DNA from: Paraburkholderia megapolitana
Lineage (GTDB): Bacteria > Pseudomonadota > Gammaproteobacteria > Burkholderiales > Burkholderiaceae
Direction of reading: 5' to 3'
Assembly (NCBI RefSeq): GCF_007556815.1
Contig: NZ_CP041745.1
Coordinates: 186,001 to 250,000 of the forward strand
DNA length: 64,000 nucleotides
Each line of letters opens with the position of its first letter. Position 1 is the first letter of the stretch. The position numbers were made by a program, and so were the translations under genes. Positions 45,524-54,940 of this stretch are shown in pieces. Under the pieces are notes generated by a model. That model was not told the DNA's origin and ran no database searches. It saw only the letters and a program-made list of their open reading frames with translations.

Positions 45524-46390
45524 TCAACCCGCCTGCGAAACAAGACCCCGCAAAACAGTTTCCAGCCCCACTTCACCCTTGACGATATCGCCTCCCTCAC
45601 CCTCGAAAGCAATGAACCCTTCGTTGAACCCGTCAAGCATGCGCATACGCGGCAACGGTTCCTTCATACCTTGAGAGCGAAACAGCGCATCCCACGTTTC
45701 GCGCGGCACCACCTCCGCCAGAACCGGACGACCGAGCACCTGCGCAAACGCCGCGGCCAGATCGTTCGGACTCACACGTTGCGGACCTTCGAGCTCAACG
45801 GTACGCACACCGTGCCAGTTCTGTTGAAGCAGCTGCGCAGCAACCCGACCCACGTCCGCGGTCGCGACCATCGGCACGGCCTTGTCGAGCGGCTGCAGAA
45901 AGCTCTGGATCACGCCTTCATCGCGCGCCGGTGCAACATCCCACGCGGCGTTTTCCATGAACCAGCCCGGACGCAGAAACGTCACAGGCATCGGTAGATC
46001 GCGAAGCGCCTGTTCCATCAGCGTGCGTTGCGTGAGCAGATTGGTCTCGGTGGCCTGCGCGCCGATCGTCGACAGGCAGACAACCTTGCCGGGACGCGCC
46101 GATGCGAGCGCCGTTTTCACTGCGTCGATGACCGCGCGTGCCTGCGGAAACCCCGGCAACGGATCGAAGTCCGACGGCGGCAGAATGAAGACGCCCTGCG
46201 TACCCTCGAACGCGGCGGCAAGCGCTGCGGCGTCGTCCATATCGGCGGTCACGACTTCGCACCCGCGCTCGACCCACGAACGCGCCCGCGCGACATCGCG
46301 TACAACCGCTCGCACCGGCTGGCCCGCTGCGAGCAACGTGCGCGCTACCGCACCGCCGACCTTCCCTGTAATTCCTGTGATTGCATACAT
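45524..46390 (-). CDS. NmrA-family NAD(P)-binding protein
   Basis: Atypical short-chain dehydrogenase of 288 aa. The N-terminal GxxGxxG motif lies in MYAITGITGKVGGAVARTLL, with AVVRDVARARSW following the second strand as in NmrA/QorB/HSCARG proteins that bind NADP(H). FILPPSDFDPLPGFPQARAV is typical of this class. The catalytic Tyr-Lys pair is not evident, so it may be a redox sensor rather than an enzyme. It lies downstream of the DUF4148 gene on the same strand with a 19-bp gap. Confidence 0.87.
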   Translation of the reverse strand: MYAITGITGKVGGAVARTLLAAGQPVRAVVRDVARARSWVERGCEVVTADMDDAAALAAAFEGTQGVFILPPSDFDPLPGFPQARAVIDAVKTALASARPGKVVCLSTIGAQATETNLLTQRTLMEQALRDLPMPVTFLRPGWFMENAAWDVAPARDEGVIQSFLQPLDKAVPMVATADVGRVAAQLLQQNWHGVRTVELEGPQRVSPNDLAAAFAQVLGRPVLAEVVPRETWDALFRSQGMKEPLPRMRMLDGFNEGFIAFEGEGGDIVKGEVGLETVLRGLVSQAG

Positions 46391-46409
46391 TGCTGTTTCT
46401 CCGGGCGAA

Positions 46410-46742
46410 TTAGTGATGCGCGTAGAGCGAACCGACTGAACCGAACGGCGCATTCGCAACGACACGATTGCCCGAAGCCGACGAACCACTGCGCGCACCG
46501 CCTATGCCGCTGCTGACGTTCGTCCCGGCACCGTTCTGCAAGGCCACAGCCGCTTCGGCTGCCTGAATGTCGGTGGGGTAATTCGGACTAACGCGACCGG
46601 GCCGATAGCCCACGCTTTCCAGTTGCACGAGTTCGGCGCGCACCTGCGCACGTGTGATCGTCGAGCCGGATTCCTGAGCATATCCAGCCGCGGGAAAGGC
46701 GATGACGGCTGCGAGAGCCAGTGTGAGATGACGGGTATTCAT
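46410..46742 (-). CDS. DUF4148 domain-containing secreted protein
   Basis: Protein of 110 aa with a Sec signal peptide (cleavage after AGYA, about residue 21). The DUF4148 core TRAQVRAELVQLESVGYRPG is followed by YPTDIQAAEAAVA, a pattern very common in Burkholderia and relatives. The C-terminal part is Gly/Ser-rich. The role is unknown; these proteins are small, periplasmic or secreted, and often stress-regulated. It is divergent from the LysR-type gene and probably co-transcribed with the NmrA-family gene. Confidence 0.9.
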   Translation of the reverse strand: MNTRHLTLALAAVIAFPAAGYAQESGSTITRAQVRAELVQLESVGYRPGRVSPNYPTDIQAAEAAVALQNGAGTNVSSGIGGARSGSSASGNRVVANAPFGSVGSLYAHH

Positions 46743-46819
46743 GGCAATGCTCCTTTGATTCGTTGAGGTAGTGACCTACCGTTGGGATGCATTGTGGACA
46801 AACGCGATGAGAAACTAAA

Positions 46820-46833
46820 TGTCACGAGTGACA
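46820..46833. promoter_or_regulatory. Palindrome TGTCAC-GA-GTGACA in the LysR/DUF4148 intergenic region
   Basis: Perfect 14-bp dyad symmetry in the 170-bp divergent region, 80 bp from each start codon. A suitable site for the LysR-type regulator. Confidence 0.45.
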
Positions 46834-46912
46834 CTTGTGAAATGACTTCCAGTTACGAATGAGTTATGGTGGGCTGCGTGTCGCACGGTGCAATGACCAG
46901 GATGCAACCTCC

Positions 46913-47827
46913 ATGAGATCGTCCAGCGAGAATCTTTCCAGCGGTATCGGCGTATTTGCCGCCGTCGTCGATGCAGGAACGTTTGCCGCGGCGGCGGACA
47001 TGATGGGCATGTCGCCACCCGGGGTGAGCCGCGCGATCGCGCGACTCGAAAAGCGCCTGAACATACGGCTCTTCAACCGGACGACCCGTGCGGTTTCTCT
47101 GACTGAAGAGGGCCGACGGTTCTACGAGCAGGTCATGCCGCACTTGAGGGGCATGGAAGAAGCCGCCACCGCTGCGGCCGGCGGGGGCGCGACGGTACGC
47201 GGAAAACTGCGCATCAATCTCGATCCGGCTTTTCTGCGAATCGCGCTGAGCCCGAAGCTCGACGAATTCATGGACGCGCATCCCGAACTCGAAATCGAGT
47301 TCATCGCGAGAGATCAACTCGGTGACCTCATCGTGGATGGTTTCGATCTGGCCTTGCGATTCGGCGAACCTCGCTCATCGAGTCTGATCGCGCGAAAGCT
47401 TCTGGACACCCCCGTTGTCACCGTCGCGGCACCGTCGTACCTCGCTCGTCGCGGGCGGCCAACGGAGCCCCAAGATCTGGGGCGCGGGCAACACCGGTGT
47501 CTCGAGTTTCGCAACCCGGAAACCGGAAAACCGTTCCCGTGGGAGTTTCATCGCAAGCGCAAAAAACTGGTTGTCGAGACGAATGGCAGGCTCACGGTGA
47601 ACGATCCGAGCGCACTCCTGAACGCGTGCCTTGCCGGCTCTGGCATCGCGCAGATGCTGCTGCTCGGAGCGGAACCGTTGATCCGTGAAGGGCGCCTTGT
47701 CAATCTGTTCCCAGACTGGCCGGATGAGCGCTTCCCGTTCTATGCGTATCACCCGTCGCGACACCATACGCCGGCCAAAACACGGGTGTTTCTCGACTTC
47801 ATTGTTGCGTTGACGAGGACGAGCTAG
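46913..47827 (+). CDS. LysR-family transcriptional regulator
   Basis: Regulator of 304 aa. The N-terminal winged helix-turn-helix is clear (VVDAGTFAAAADMMGMSPPG, then RLEKRLNIRLFNRTTRAVSL). The C-terminal effector domain (GKLRINLDPAFLRIALSPKL, LIVDGFDLALRFGEP) is of the CrgA/DsdC-like group common in Burkholderia. The start MRSSSENLSSG is chosen over an upstream in-frame ATG because the helix-turn-helix then begins at the usual position. It probably controls the divergent DUF4148-NmrA genes. Confidence 0.92.
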   Translation: MRSSSENLSSGIGVFAAVVDAGTFAAAADMMGMSPPGVSRAIARLEKRLNIRLFNRTTRAVSLTEEGRRFYEQVMPHLRGMEEAATAAAGGGATVRGKLRINLDPAFLRIALSPKLDEFMDAHPELEIEFIARDQLGDLIVDGFDLALRFGEPRSSSLIARKLLDTPVVTVAAPSYLARRGRPTEPQDLGRGQHRCLEFRNPETGKPFPWEFHRKRKKLVVETNGRLTVNDPSALLNACLAGSGIAQMLLLGAEPLIREGRLVNLFPDWPDERFPFYAYHPSRHHTPAKTRVFLDFIVALTRTS

Positions 47828-47855
47828 CCGGTTGCGACGGTTCGCCCGACATCCA

Positions 47856-48377
47856 TCAATGCGGCAAGCGATTCGCGACCTTGTCGATACCGGCCTGAGC
47901 GCAGACTTCATCCTTGTCGCCGCCCGGTGCGCCACCGATGCCCAGCGCGCCCACAATCTCGCCGTTTGCCTTGAACGCGACGGCGCCCGGCAATGCCATC
48001 ACGTTATGAACGGTGGCCAGTTGCGGAGCAAAAGGATTCGTTTTAACCAGCTCGAAGAATCCACTCGATCTGTCGAAGCCGAATTCAGGCCCGAGAGTCA
48101 CCACGGTAAAGGCCTTGCGCAGGCTCGATTCGCCGGTGTGCACGGTGCTTCCATCGCCGCGCAGTACAACCTGCGGGATGCCATCCATATCGAGCACCGT
48201 TGCCGTCACCCGATAATTCTTCGCCTCGCATACGCGGACGGCCTCTTGCGCCGCTTCGACTGCAAGCGCAAGCGGCAGCACGTAGTGATAGCCGCTGGGC
48301 GGCGGCGCTTCAGCGTGCGCCGGTGCGGTGAATGCTGCGAGCATGGCGAGTGAGGACAGAGCGAATAGTCGTTTCAT
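47856..48377 (-). CDS. GlcG/HbpS family haem-binding-like protein, exported
   Basis: Protein of 173 aa with a Sec signal peptide (residues 1-22, ending PAHAEA) and a GlcG/HbpS (DUF336) domain: AVEAAQEAVRVCEAKNYRVT, VLDMDGIPQVVLRGDGS, and the closing GEIVGALGIGGAPGGDKDE. Related proteins bind haem or corrinoid or have unknown roles. The exported form is like HbpS-type periplasmic proteins. The start at MKRLFALSSL is the one that yields a signal peptide. It is convergent with the LysR-type gene. Confidence 0.88.
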   Translation of the reverse strand: MKRLFALSSLAMLAAFTAPAHAEAPPPSGYHYVLPLALAVEAAQEAVRVCEAKNYRVTATVLDMDGIPQVVLRGDGSTVHTGESSLRKAFTVVTLGPEFGFDRSSGFFELVKTNPFAPQLATVHNVMALPGAVAFKANGEIVGALGIGGAPGGDKDEVCAQAGIDKVANRLPH

Positions 48378-48717
48378 GATGTATATCCCGCGTGGATGAT
48401 GGTGGGGCGGCTCGGGCAGCATGGCGCAACAGCGTGTACAAGATCGAAGCGCGTATCGGGTAGCCATGGAAGCGCGCCGACTTGCTTCGTTCTGTACGAG
48501 AGAGGCTGCTTACCGACGAGCCACTATATCGCTGGCGATAGCGCGAAAGAACAGCACTCGATGGAACATCAGTTTTGCGCGGCAGTCGTGTTTGGGCTGG
48601 AGCGGCGTTTGCACGCCCGGCGCCGCAATCAGCGCGACTGCGCTAGTGTTCTGGTACGCGACGTTGCGCCCCCGCGCGTGACGATCGCATTTTCTCCACT
48701 CGACCCCCACGGATTGC
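48378..48717. other. Divergent intergenic region between the GlcG-like and PLP-enzyme genes
   Basis: About 340 bases with no supported gene. It presumably holds both divergent promoters; no clear promoter, operator palindrome or hairpin was found. Confidence 0.3.
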
Positions 48718-50118
48718 ATGGACGCCAAACTTTCACACGACCTCGTCGGCATCGAAGCAGTACTGCAACGTACGCTCGAGCATGCGCTCGACGTGCTGGA
48801 CCATATCGACGAGCGCCCAGCCGCGCTCGCACCGAAGCCCGTCGAGCCGCAACCGCTGCCATCGAGCGGCCCCGGCTTCGACGCGGCGCTCGACGATTTC
48901 CTGACGCGCTGGGCACCGGGGTTCTCCGGTAGCGCCGGGGCGCGCTATCTGGGCTTTGTGACGGGCGGCGCGACGCCGGCAGCGCTTGCCGGCGACTGGC
49001 TGACGAGCGTGTACGACCAGAATCCGACGGCCGGCATCGATAGCGCGGCGCCCGATCTGGAGCGCGAAACCGTCGCGCGGCTGCGCGAGTTGTTCGGGTT
49101 GTCGGATGCGCAGAAGGGCGTGCTCGTCAGCGGTGCGACGATGTCGAACCTCGTCGGCCTTGCAATCGCCCGCGAATGGCTCGGCGAACAGTGCCCGAAT
49201 CGCGTCGATATCGCCGAAGACGGCGTGAGCATGCTGCCGCCCGTCAGAGTGCTGTCCGGCGCACCGCACTCCAGCATCTACAAGGCGCTGTCCGTGCTCG
49301 GCATCGGCCGGCGCGCGGTGCAGAAAATCCCGACGCTGAAGGATCGCGAGGCCGTGGATCTAAACGCGCTCGAAGCCGCGTTGCAGCAGTACGCAGGCGA
49401 GCCGGTGATCGTCGTCGCGAACGCCGGTACCGTCAACACGGTCGACTACGACGACTTGCAGGCCATTGCGGCGCTGCGTTCGCGTTACCGGTTCTGGCTG
49501 CATGTCGACGCGGCGTTCGGCGCATTCGCGGCACTGTCGCCGGATCACGCGGCACTGGTGCGCGGCCTCGACGAAGCCGACTCGATCTGTATCGATCTGC
49601 ACAAGTGGCTCAACGTACCGTATGACGCGGCGGTGCAGTTCAGCCGTCGACGCGACCTGCAAGTGCGTGTGTTCCAGAACAGTTCCGCGTACCTGGGCGT
49701 ACCGACCGACAATCCAGACTTCGTTCATCTGACGCCCGAGAATTCCCGCCGTCTGCGCGCACTGTCGACGTGGTTCGCGCTCGCCGCTTATGGCCGCGAC
49801 GGGCACGCGGAGATCGTCCGCCGCAACATCGCACTGGCACATCGGCTCGGGGAGCGGATTGCCGTGCAACCGGGCCTTGCACTTCTGGCGCCGACCCGGC
49901 TGAACGTCGTGTGCTTCACGCTCGCCGAGCAGCCCGACGAGGCGCGCATCAATGCGTACGTGCGCGCGGTGCGCCATCTCGGCGATGCCTTCGTTAGCAT
50001 GACCGTCTATGAGGGCACCTGGGGGCTGCGTGCGGCGTTCTGCAACTGGCGTACCGACGAACAGGACGTCGATCGCGTGTTCGACTCGTTGGTCCGGGCG
50101 CTTGGAGCGTTGCGATGA
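48718..50118 (+). CDS. PLP-dependent group II decarboxylase/aminotransferase-like enzyme
   Basis: Fold-type I PLP enzyme of 466 aa in the pyridoxal-dependent decarboxylase family. The PLP lysine is Lys296 in CIDLHKWLNVPYD, LHVDAAFGAFA supplies the cofactor-ring Asp, and GVLVSGATMSNLVGLAIARE is the phosphate-binding region. ANAGTVNTVDYDDLQAI is typical of aromatic-L-amino-acid and related decarboxylases. The substrate (aromatic amino acid, glutamate, diaminobutyrate or other) is not deducible. It stands alone. Confidence 0.88.
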   Translation: MDAKLSHDLVGIEAVLQRTLEHALDVLDHIDERPAALAPKPVEPQPLPSSGPGFDAALDDFLTRWAPGFSGSAGARYLGFVTGGATPAALAGDWLTSVYDQNPTAGIDSAAPDLERETVARLRELFGLSDAQKGVLVSGATMSNLVGLAIAREWLGEQCPNRVDIAEDGVSMLPPVRVLSGAPHSSIYKALSVLGIGRRAVQKIPTLKDREAVDLNALEAALQQYAGEPVIVVANAGTVNTVDYDDLQAIAALRSRYRFWLHVDAAFGAFAALSPDHAALVRGLDEADSICIDLHKWLNVPYDAAVQFSRRRDLQVRVFQNSSAYLGVPTDNPDFVHLTPENSRRLRALSTWFALAAYGRDGHAEIVRRNIALAHRLGERIAVQPGLALLAPTRLNVVCFTLAEQPDEARINAYVRAVRHLGDAFVSMTVYEGTWGLRAAFCNWRTDEQDVDRVFDSLVRALGALR

Positions 50119-50234
50119 ATGCCATCGTTGCGCCTTGAATACGCAACGATGGGCGCTTCGTTTCATGCGGACTCGTTTGCGATAGCGCCGGCTTCATAGC
50201 CGGCTGCTTTGCCGATTCCTTCCGCTACGCTACG

Positions 50235-52697
50235 CTAGATGCTCAGCGATATCGGTCCGAGCAACGCCTTGTACCCATCGTCGAACAGGTACCACACGTC
50301 ATACTGCCCGGACGGGAGCGCCGTGTTGCCGCTGCGGCTTGCCAGCATCACCGAACCAACGCCCTTGGGCGCATACACCCACGCCAGCGATGCAGACGCG
50401 CCGGGTTTTACGCCCTTCGAGTACACGCCGACCCAGTTCTTCGGGCTATGCAGCCACGGCGGCGCCACATAGTCGAAGCGCAATGTGGCGTAGGTCGAAC
50501 CCTGCATGGCAAGTGCGGGAACGAACTGACTGGTGTTCCCGATAGCCGAGTCGGTGTAGAGCGTTCCCGAAAGCTGTTGCACGCAGCCCGCAACACGCCG
50601 GAAAAAATTCGCATCGTCGGGAACGCGAATACTTGCGTCGTACCAACCGGCGTCGCCTAGCCACGTTACGTCGCTGGTTGCGCCCGCGGCGACGGTAGTC
50701 GAGGTGTAGGCATTCTTTCCATACGCGTTGTCGGTGAGCTGAAACGTGGCCGGCTGCGTGCCTCGGGTGTTGTCGAGCGTGATGCGGACGTTGCCGTTCT
50801 GGACGTCGTAGCACAACGCGATCTCGACAAGCGAGCCCGATGTTCCCGCCGAGCCGATACTGCCGCGAAATTCCTGCAAAAAGCCGTTGGGTCCCGAGAT
50901 CGAAAAGTCGTAGCTACCGTCGCTGTTCAACGGCAACGTGTCCTGGAGAGCGGCACACTGGCCGGCCGACGCGGCGATCGTGTATGGCCTCGGCGCAGTG
51001 CTCGAGTTGCCTGCTCTAACCTGCAGACTCGTCCCCGCGGTTCCCGTGTTGGTGAATGTCAGCGACAGCCCTTTCGCCGCTCTATTGACCAGGCCCGCTA
51101 CGAAGAACTCATAAGGCAGTCGACACGCAGGACGACGGTTGACCGGTTGAGCCGGCATCGTCTGTGTGCTCGGTGGGTAGGCGCCCACCACCGGCCCGCT
51201 CGGATTCATGTTGCTAGCAGCAGCTGTAATCGACAATGCCGACGAATCGGCTGCAGCGAAATTGAACGCCGACGTCAGGTCGCCGCAGACCGCGCGCCGC
51301 CATGGTGTGATGTTCGTCTCTTGCAGCGGCGACGTCGCGGTACTGAATCGCGCTTCGATGAAACGGATGATCGAGGTATGGTCGAGCACCTCCGAATTGA
51401 TGTTGCCGCCCTTCGACCACGGCGACACGACGATCATCGGAACGCGCGGTCCGAGACCAAAAGGCTGATCGCCCGACAGCGAGCCATCCGAGGCGGTTCC
51501 GCTGCTGCTATAGAACTCAGCGGCGGTGCTGACGTTGGATTTGCCGTTCGTTGATGTAGGCGGCACCGGCGGCGGAACGTGATCGAACAGTCCGTCGTTC
51601 TCGTCGTAGGTGATCAGGAAGACGGTACTCGCCCAGACCGCGGGATTCGACGTCAACGCATTCAACACGTTGTTGACGTACCACTCGCCACCGCTTGCCG
51701 CCCACGATGGATGCTCGCAATACGCATATGGTGCGACGATCCACGAGACCTGCGGCAGGGTGTTGTTCGCTACGTCGCTCTGGAGTTGTGTAAAGAGCCC
51801 GGTATCGTACTCTTTGCCTTGGCCGGTCGGATCGATCTGTGTGCCGTTGAATGCGGGGGAAAGTGGATCGGTTGCGCCGAGGTTCTGATACTGCGTGAAG
51901 TTCAGCAACGGGTTGTCGCCGTAATTGCCGTTCCACCACAGGTCGCTCGACGTCCCCGTCGCATACTCGCCGACACCGCTGTTTGCGCCGAGCCCTTGCC
52001 CTTTGTCCTGATAGACCTTCCAGCTAATGCCCGCTTTATTGAGGCGCTCGGGCAGTGTCTTCCAGTTGTATCCCGAGGTGCTGTTATCGGTGTGGGGCGA
52101 CGAGCCTGAGACATTGCCGCAGCAACCGGTCCAGAGATAGATACGGTTCGGGTCGGTCGGTCCGAGCATCGAACAATGGTAGCTGTCGCATACCGTGAAG
52201 GTTTGCGCGAGTGCGTAGTAGTACGGGATGTCCTGGTTCGTGAAGTACGCCATCGTCGACGAGCCCTTCGCACTCACCCAGCTGTCGTACCAGCCTTTAT
52301 TCCATGCGCTGTGTGTCGAGGTCCAGTCGTGAGCGAGATCGGCATAGTAGATGTCGGCGTTCGAGGTACTCGACGACGAACCCGGCCTGAACGGCAACAC
52401 ATACGACGATGACGACGTCTGGTACCAGGCGGGATAACCGCTTGGCAACACCACCGGACGAGGATCGCCGAAACCGCGAACCCCGGGCACGTTACCGAGG
52501 TAATGATCGAACGAGCGGTTCTCCTGCATCAGGATTACGACGTGCTTGACGTCCTGGATCGTGCCGGTAGGGCCGGCGGCGGGTATCGATTGCGCTCTGA
52601 GAATGCTTTCCGGCAACACGGTGGCTGTGGCGGAGGCCCCTGCAAGCTTGAGGGCATCGAGCAGAAACTGACGTCGGGACGAGGTTTTTTTTAGCAT
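50235..52697 (-). CDS. Phosphocholine-type phospholipase C, Tat-exported
   Basis: Secreted phospholipase C of 820 aa, of the bacterial PlcH/PlcN acid-phosphatase-like family. The N-terminus has a twin-arginine signal (SSRRQFLLDALKLAG). The catalytic domain starts HVVILMQENRSFDHYLG and includes CDSYHCSMLGPTDPNRIYLW and YDENDGLFDHVPPP, with the Asp, His and Thr residues of the family. Two tandem DUF756-type beta-domains form the C-terminal third (YEFFVAGLVNRAAKGLSLTF; VRITLDNTRGTQPATFQL). It hydrolyses phosphatidylcholine or sphingomyelin outside the cell and is typically phosphate-regulated, though no Pho box was identified. Confidence 0.93.
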   Translation of the reverse strand: MLKKTSSRRQFLLDALKLAGASATATVLPESILRAQSIPAAGPTGTIQDVKHVVILMQENRSFDHYLGNVPGVRGFGDPRPVVLPSGYPAWYQTSSSSYVLPFRPGSSSSTSNADIYYADLAHDWTSTHSAWNKGWYDSWVSAKGSSTMAYFTNQDIPYYYALAQTFTVCDSYHCSMLGPTDPNRIYLWTGCCGNVSGSSPHTDNSTSGYNWKTLPERLNKAGISWKVYQDKGQGLGANSGVGEYATGTSSDLWWNGNYGDNPLLNFTQYQNLGATDPLSPAFNGTQIDPTGQGKEYDTGLFTQLQSDVANNTLPQVSWIVAPYAYCEHPSWAASGGEWYVNNVLNALTSNPAVWASTVFLITYDENDGLFDHVPPPVPPTSTNGKSNVSTAAEFYSSSGTASDGSLSGDQPFGLGPRVPMIVVSPWSKGGNINSEVLDHTSIIRFIEARFSTATSPLQETNITPWRRAVCGDLTSAFNFAAADSSALSITAAASNMNPSGPVVGAYPPSTQTMPAQPVNRRPACRLPYEFFVAGLVNRAAKGLSLTFTNTGTAGTSLQVRAGNSSTAPRPYTIAASAGQCAALQDTLPLNSDGSYDFSISGPNGFLQEFRGSIGSAGTSGSLVEIALCYDVQNGNVRITLDNTRGTQPATFQLTDNAYGKNAYTSTTVAAGATSDVTWLGDAGWYDASIRVPDDANFFRRVAGCVQQLSGTLYTDSAIGNTSQFVPALAMQGSTYATLRFDYVAPPWLHSPKNWVGVYSKGVKPGASASLAWVYAPKGVGSVMLASRSGNTALPSGQYDVWYLFDDGYKALLGPISLSI

Positions 52698-52800
52698 GAT
52701 CTCTCTTTAGCGCGGATCGGAATCCGGACACACGAACTTGATCAATACGCGTGTGTGCTTAAAGCACACGGACGGAACACCGAACGGTACGGCGCTGTCG

Positions 52801-53067
52801 TTATGAACAGGAGGCTGCTGCGCAGTGCCAGACGGGCGCCGACGCAGTGGATGTGCTGGTGCCGGCCGCGGCCGTTGGATGAGTTGTTGTATTGCCCGAG
52901 GTTGGCGATGCGGGAGGAGAGGCGCCGTTGCTGCCAGTTGACGACGTCGTAGAAGACGTCGAATGGTTAGTCGCCGCAATGCTTGAGTCCCCACCGCCGC
53001 ACGCGCCTAGTGAGCCGCATAGCAGGGCTGCGATCAGGCACGATGCTGCTTTGCTATTTTTTGTCAT
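52801..53067 (-). CDS. Small Ser/Thr-rich lipoprotein
   Basis: Putative 88-aa lipoprotein: MTKNSKAASCLIAALLCGSL followed by lipobox LGAC and GGG, then a 60-residue Ser/Thr/Ala-rich low-complexity tail. An AGGGAGGAG site lies just before the ATG. It is 103 bp upstream of the phospholipase gene on the same strand. The clear lipoprotein signal supports a real gene, but the tail has no recognisable domain, and the protein could be the remnant of a longer lipoprotein. Confidence 0.55.
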   Translation of the reverse strand: MTKNSKAASCLIAALLCGSLGACGGGDSSIAATNHSTSSTTSSTGSNGASPPASPTSGNTTTHPTAAAGTSTSTASAPVWHCAAASCS

Positions 53068-53334
53068 GCTCCTCCCTGTGAGATCAAACTCGAAGACCCG
53101 CCTAGCCTTCCGGAAAATACACGCCGCGGGTTCTGATGAATTTTTCGGAAGCAGAAAGGCAGGTCAAGCAGGGACGCCCGTGTGCAAAACCGATCGCACA
53201 AGTATCCGCAATCTGTATGACAGTTAAGTTTTAGATGCTGGTTGAATGTTGTGCAGCGTAAATCCGCCATCATCTTGACGGAATGCGACGTGCCGATTTC
53301 TTTGGTGCTGCGATCGGCCGGTGTTCGAAATTAT

Positions 53335-53742
53335 CTAGGCGTATTCAATATCGAACTGTGCCCGGGCGGCTTTAACCTGCGGACGATGGGACATCGCCCA
53401 TGTCGCAAGCGCAGTCACAGGCGCGAGTACCTCATGCCCCATCGCAGTCAACTCGTAGTCCACTCGCGCCGGCACGCTAGGCGTCACGCTTCGTGAGACA
53501 TAGCCGTCGCGCTCCAATCCTCTGAGCGTTGCCGTTAGCACCTTCTGCGAAATGGGACCCAGACTGCGCTTCAATTCGCTGGACCTCATGGTTCCACTGG
53601 AAAGGACGTGGATCACCAGAAGCGACCATTTATCGCCGACCCGCGCAAAGACGTCGCTTACGGCTTCACACACATCGATGGCGAGTGTCTCAGGCACAGC
53701 AGCAGAACAGGCTTTGGGAACCTTAAGGTGACTTGAGCGCAT
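53335..53742 (-). CDS. HxlR-family transcriptional regulator
   Basis: Regulator of 135 aa with the HxlR winged helix-turn-helix: VGDKWSLLVIHVLSSGTMRS and LKRSLGPISQKVLTATLRGL, then the wing DGYVSRSVTPSVPARVDYEL and the typical YELTAMGHEVLAPV. The start MRSSHLKVPKA has AAGGAGG seven bases before it. It is divergent from the NAD-dependent reductase gene with a gap of only about 70 bp, so it very probably represses or activates that gene. HxlR relatives often sense electrophiles or redox state. Confidence 0.9.
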   Translation of the reverse strand: MRSSHLKVPKACSAAVPETLAIDVCEAVSDVFARVGDKWSLLVIHVLSSGTMRSSELKRSLGPISQKVLTATLRGLERDGYVSRSVTPSVPARVDYELTAMGHEVLAPVTALATWAMSHRPQVKAARAQFDIEYA

Positions 53743-53814
53743 AAAAGTGCCTCCTTGTGGCATCGCAACAGTGCCCATACTATCGAAGTCCACTTGTTTA
53801 TCAGAGGACTGGAT

Positions 53815-54879
53815 GTGAACACCGAGGTCAAAGAGGGCGTTGTTCTGGTGACGGGCGGATCGGGCTATGTCGGCGGCTGGATGATCGTGGGTCTTCTCAA
53901 GCGCGGTTTCAAGGTACGAACGACAGTGCGCGATATCGCGCGTGAAGCCAGCGTGCGCGCCGCGGTGACGAGCCAGGGTGTTTCCGGAGATGATCTGACA
54001 TTCTGCGTCGCGGATCTTTCGGCCGACAAGGGGTGGGCCGACGCGGTATCCGGCTGCGACTTCGTCGTAAATGTTGCGTCGCCCATGGGTGAAGGGGAAC
54101 CCAAAGGTACAGATCTCCTGGGGCCCGCCAGAGACGGCACGCTTCGTGTTCTGAGGGCATCTGTCGCAGCCGGTGTGAAGCGGGTGGTCGTGACTTCGTC
54201 GCTGGCGGCTGCACTGACTACGCGGGCCGACAAGGATGAACCCGAGTCCAACGAGGCAGTATGGACCGACGTCAACGGCAAAGGTGTGAGCGATTACGCC
54301 AGGTCCAAGACGCTGGCGGAGCGCGCGGCGTGGGAGTTCATTCGGCAATCGAATGGTGCGACGACACTGACCACAATCCTTCCAGGCATGATCATGGGGC
54401 CGGTTATGAAGCGCAGCATCTCCGGTTCTGTAGGCGTGGTAGCGCGCCTGCTCGCAGGTAAGGTCCCCGCCGTACCTGATGTCGGATTTAACATCGTCGA
54501 TGTCCGCGATCTCGTCGAGCTTCATATCGAGGCGATGCTTGCACCGCAAGCTGCCGGTCAGCGATTTCTGGCGTCCAGCGACTTTCTGTGGCTTGCCGAG
54601 ATTGCCAGGCTATTGCGCGAGAACCTCGGTGACGATGCGGCGAAAGTGACCTCGCGCAGGCTGCCAAACCTCGTATTGCGTATCGCAGCATTGTTTCAGG
54701 CTGACGCACGTTTCATGGTGCCGATGATCGGTAGACGGCCGCGTTTCAGCACGGCGCAAGCGGCTGCGTTGCTCGACTGGCATCCGCGGCCGCCGTCTGT
54801 CGCCGTGCTGGACTGTGCGAAGAGCCTGATTCATTCGGGCCTTGTGCCGGGAAGCGCACTTGAGTCGATCACTGTGTAG
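53815..54879 (+). CDS. NAD(P)-dependent reductase of the extended SDR/epimerase family
   Basis: Extended SDR protein of about 354 aa. It has the Rossmann motif VTGGSGYVGGWMIVGLLKRG near the N-terminus, VVTSSLAAALTTRADKDE (Ser of the catalytic triad) and SDYARSKTLAE with the YxxxK pair. The pattern matches dihydroflavonol-4-reductase-like enzymes, which act on aldehydes or ketones. The GTG start is selected for AGAGGA seven bases upstream. It is divergent from the HxlR-type gene and presumably regulated by it. The substrate is unknown. Confidence 0.87.
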   Translation: MNTEVKEGVVLVTGGSGYVGGWMIVGLLKRGFKVRTTVRDIAREASVRAAVTSQGVSGDDLTFCVADLSADKGWADAVSGCDFVVNVASPMGEGEPKGTDLLGPARDGTLRVLRASVAAGVKRVVVTSSLAAALTTRADKDEPESNEAVWTDVNGKGVSDYARSKTLAERAAWEFIRQSNGATTLTTILPGMIMGPVMKRSISGSVGVVARLLAGKVPAVPDVGFNIVDVRDLVELHIEAMLAPQAAGQRFLASSDFLWLAEIARLLRENLGDDAAKVTSRRLPNLVLRIAALFQADARFMVPMIGRRPRFSTAQAAALLDWHPRPPSVAVLDCAKSLIHSGLVPGSALESITV

Positions 54880-54940
54880 TGCCGGATGCATCAACGTGTG
54901 TGTCAAGCACGCTATGCCGGCACGAACGGGTTAACCGGCA

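Noticed and set aside
53743..54549. Long N-terminal extension of the HxlR frame (total 404 aa)
   Set aside because: The extension is antisense to the reductase gene; the HxlR domain has its own AAGGAGG site and ATG at 53742.
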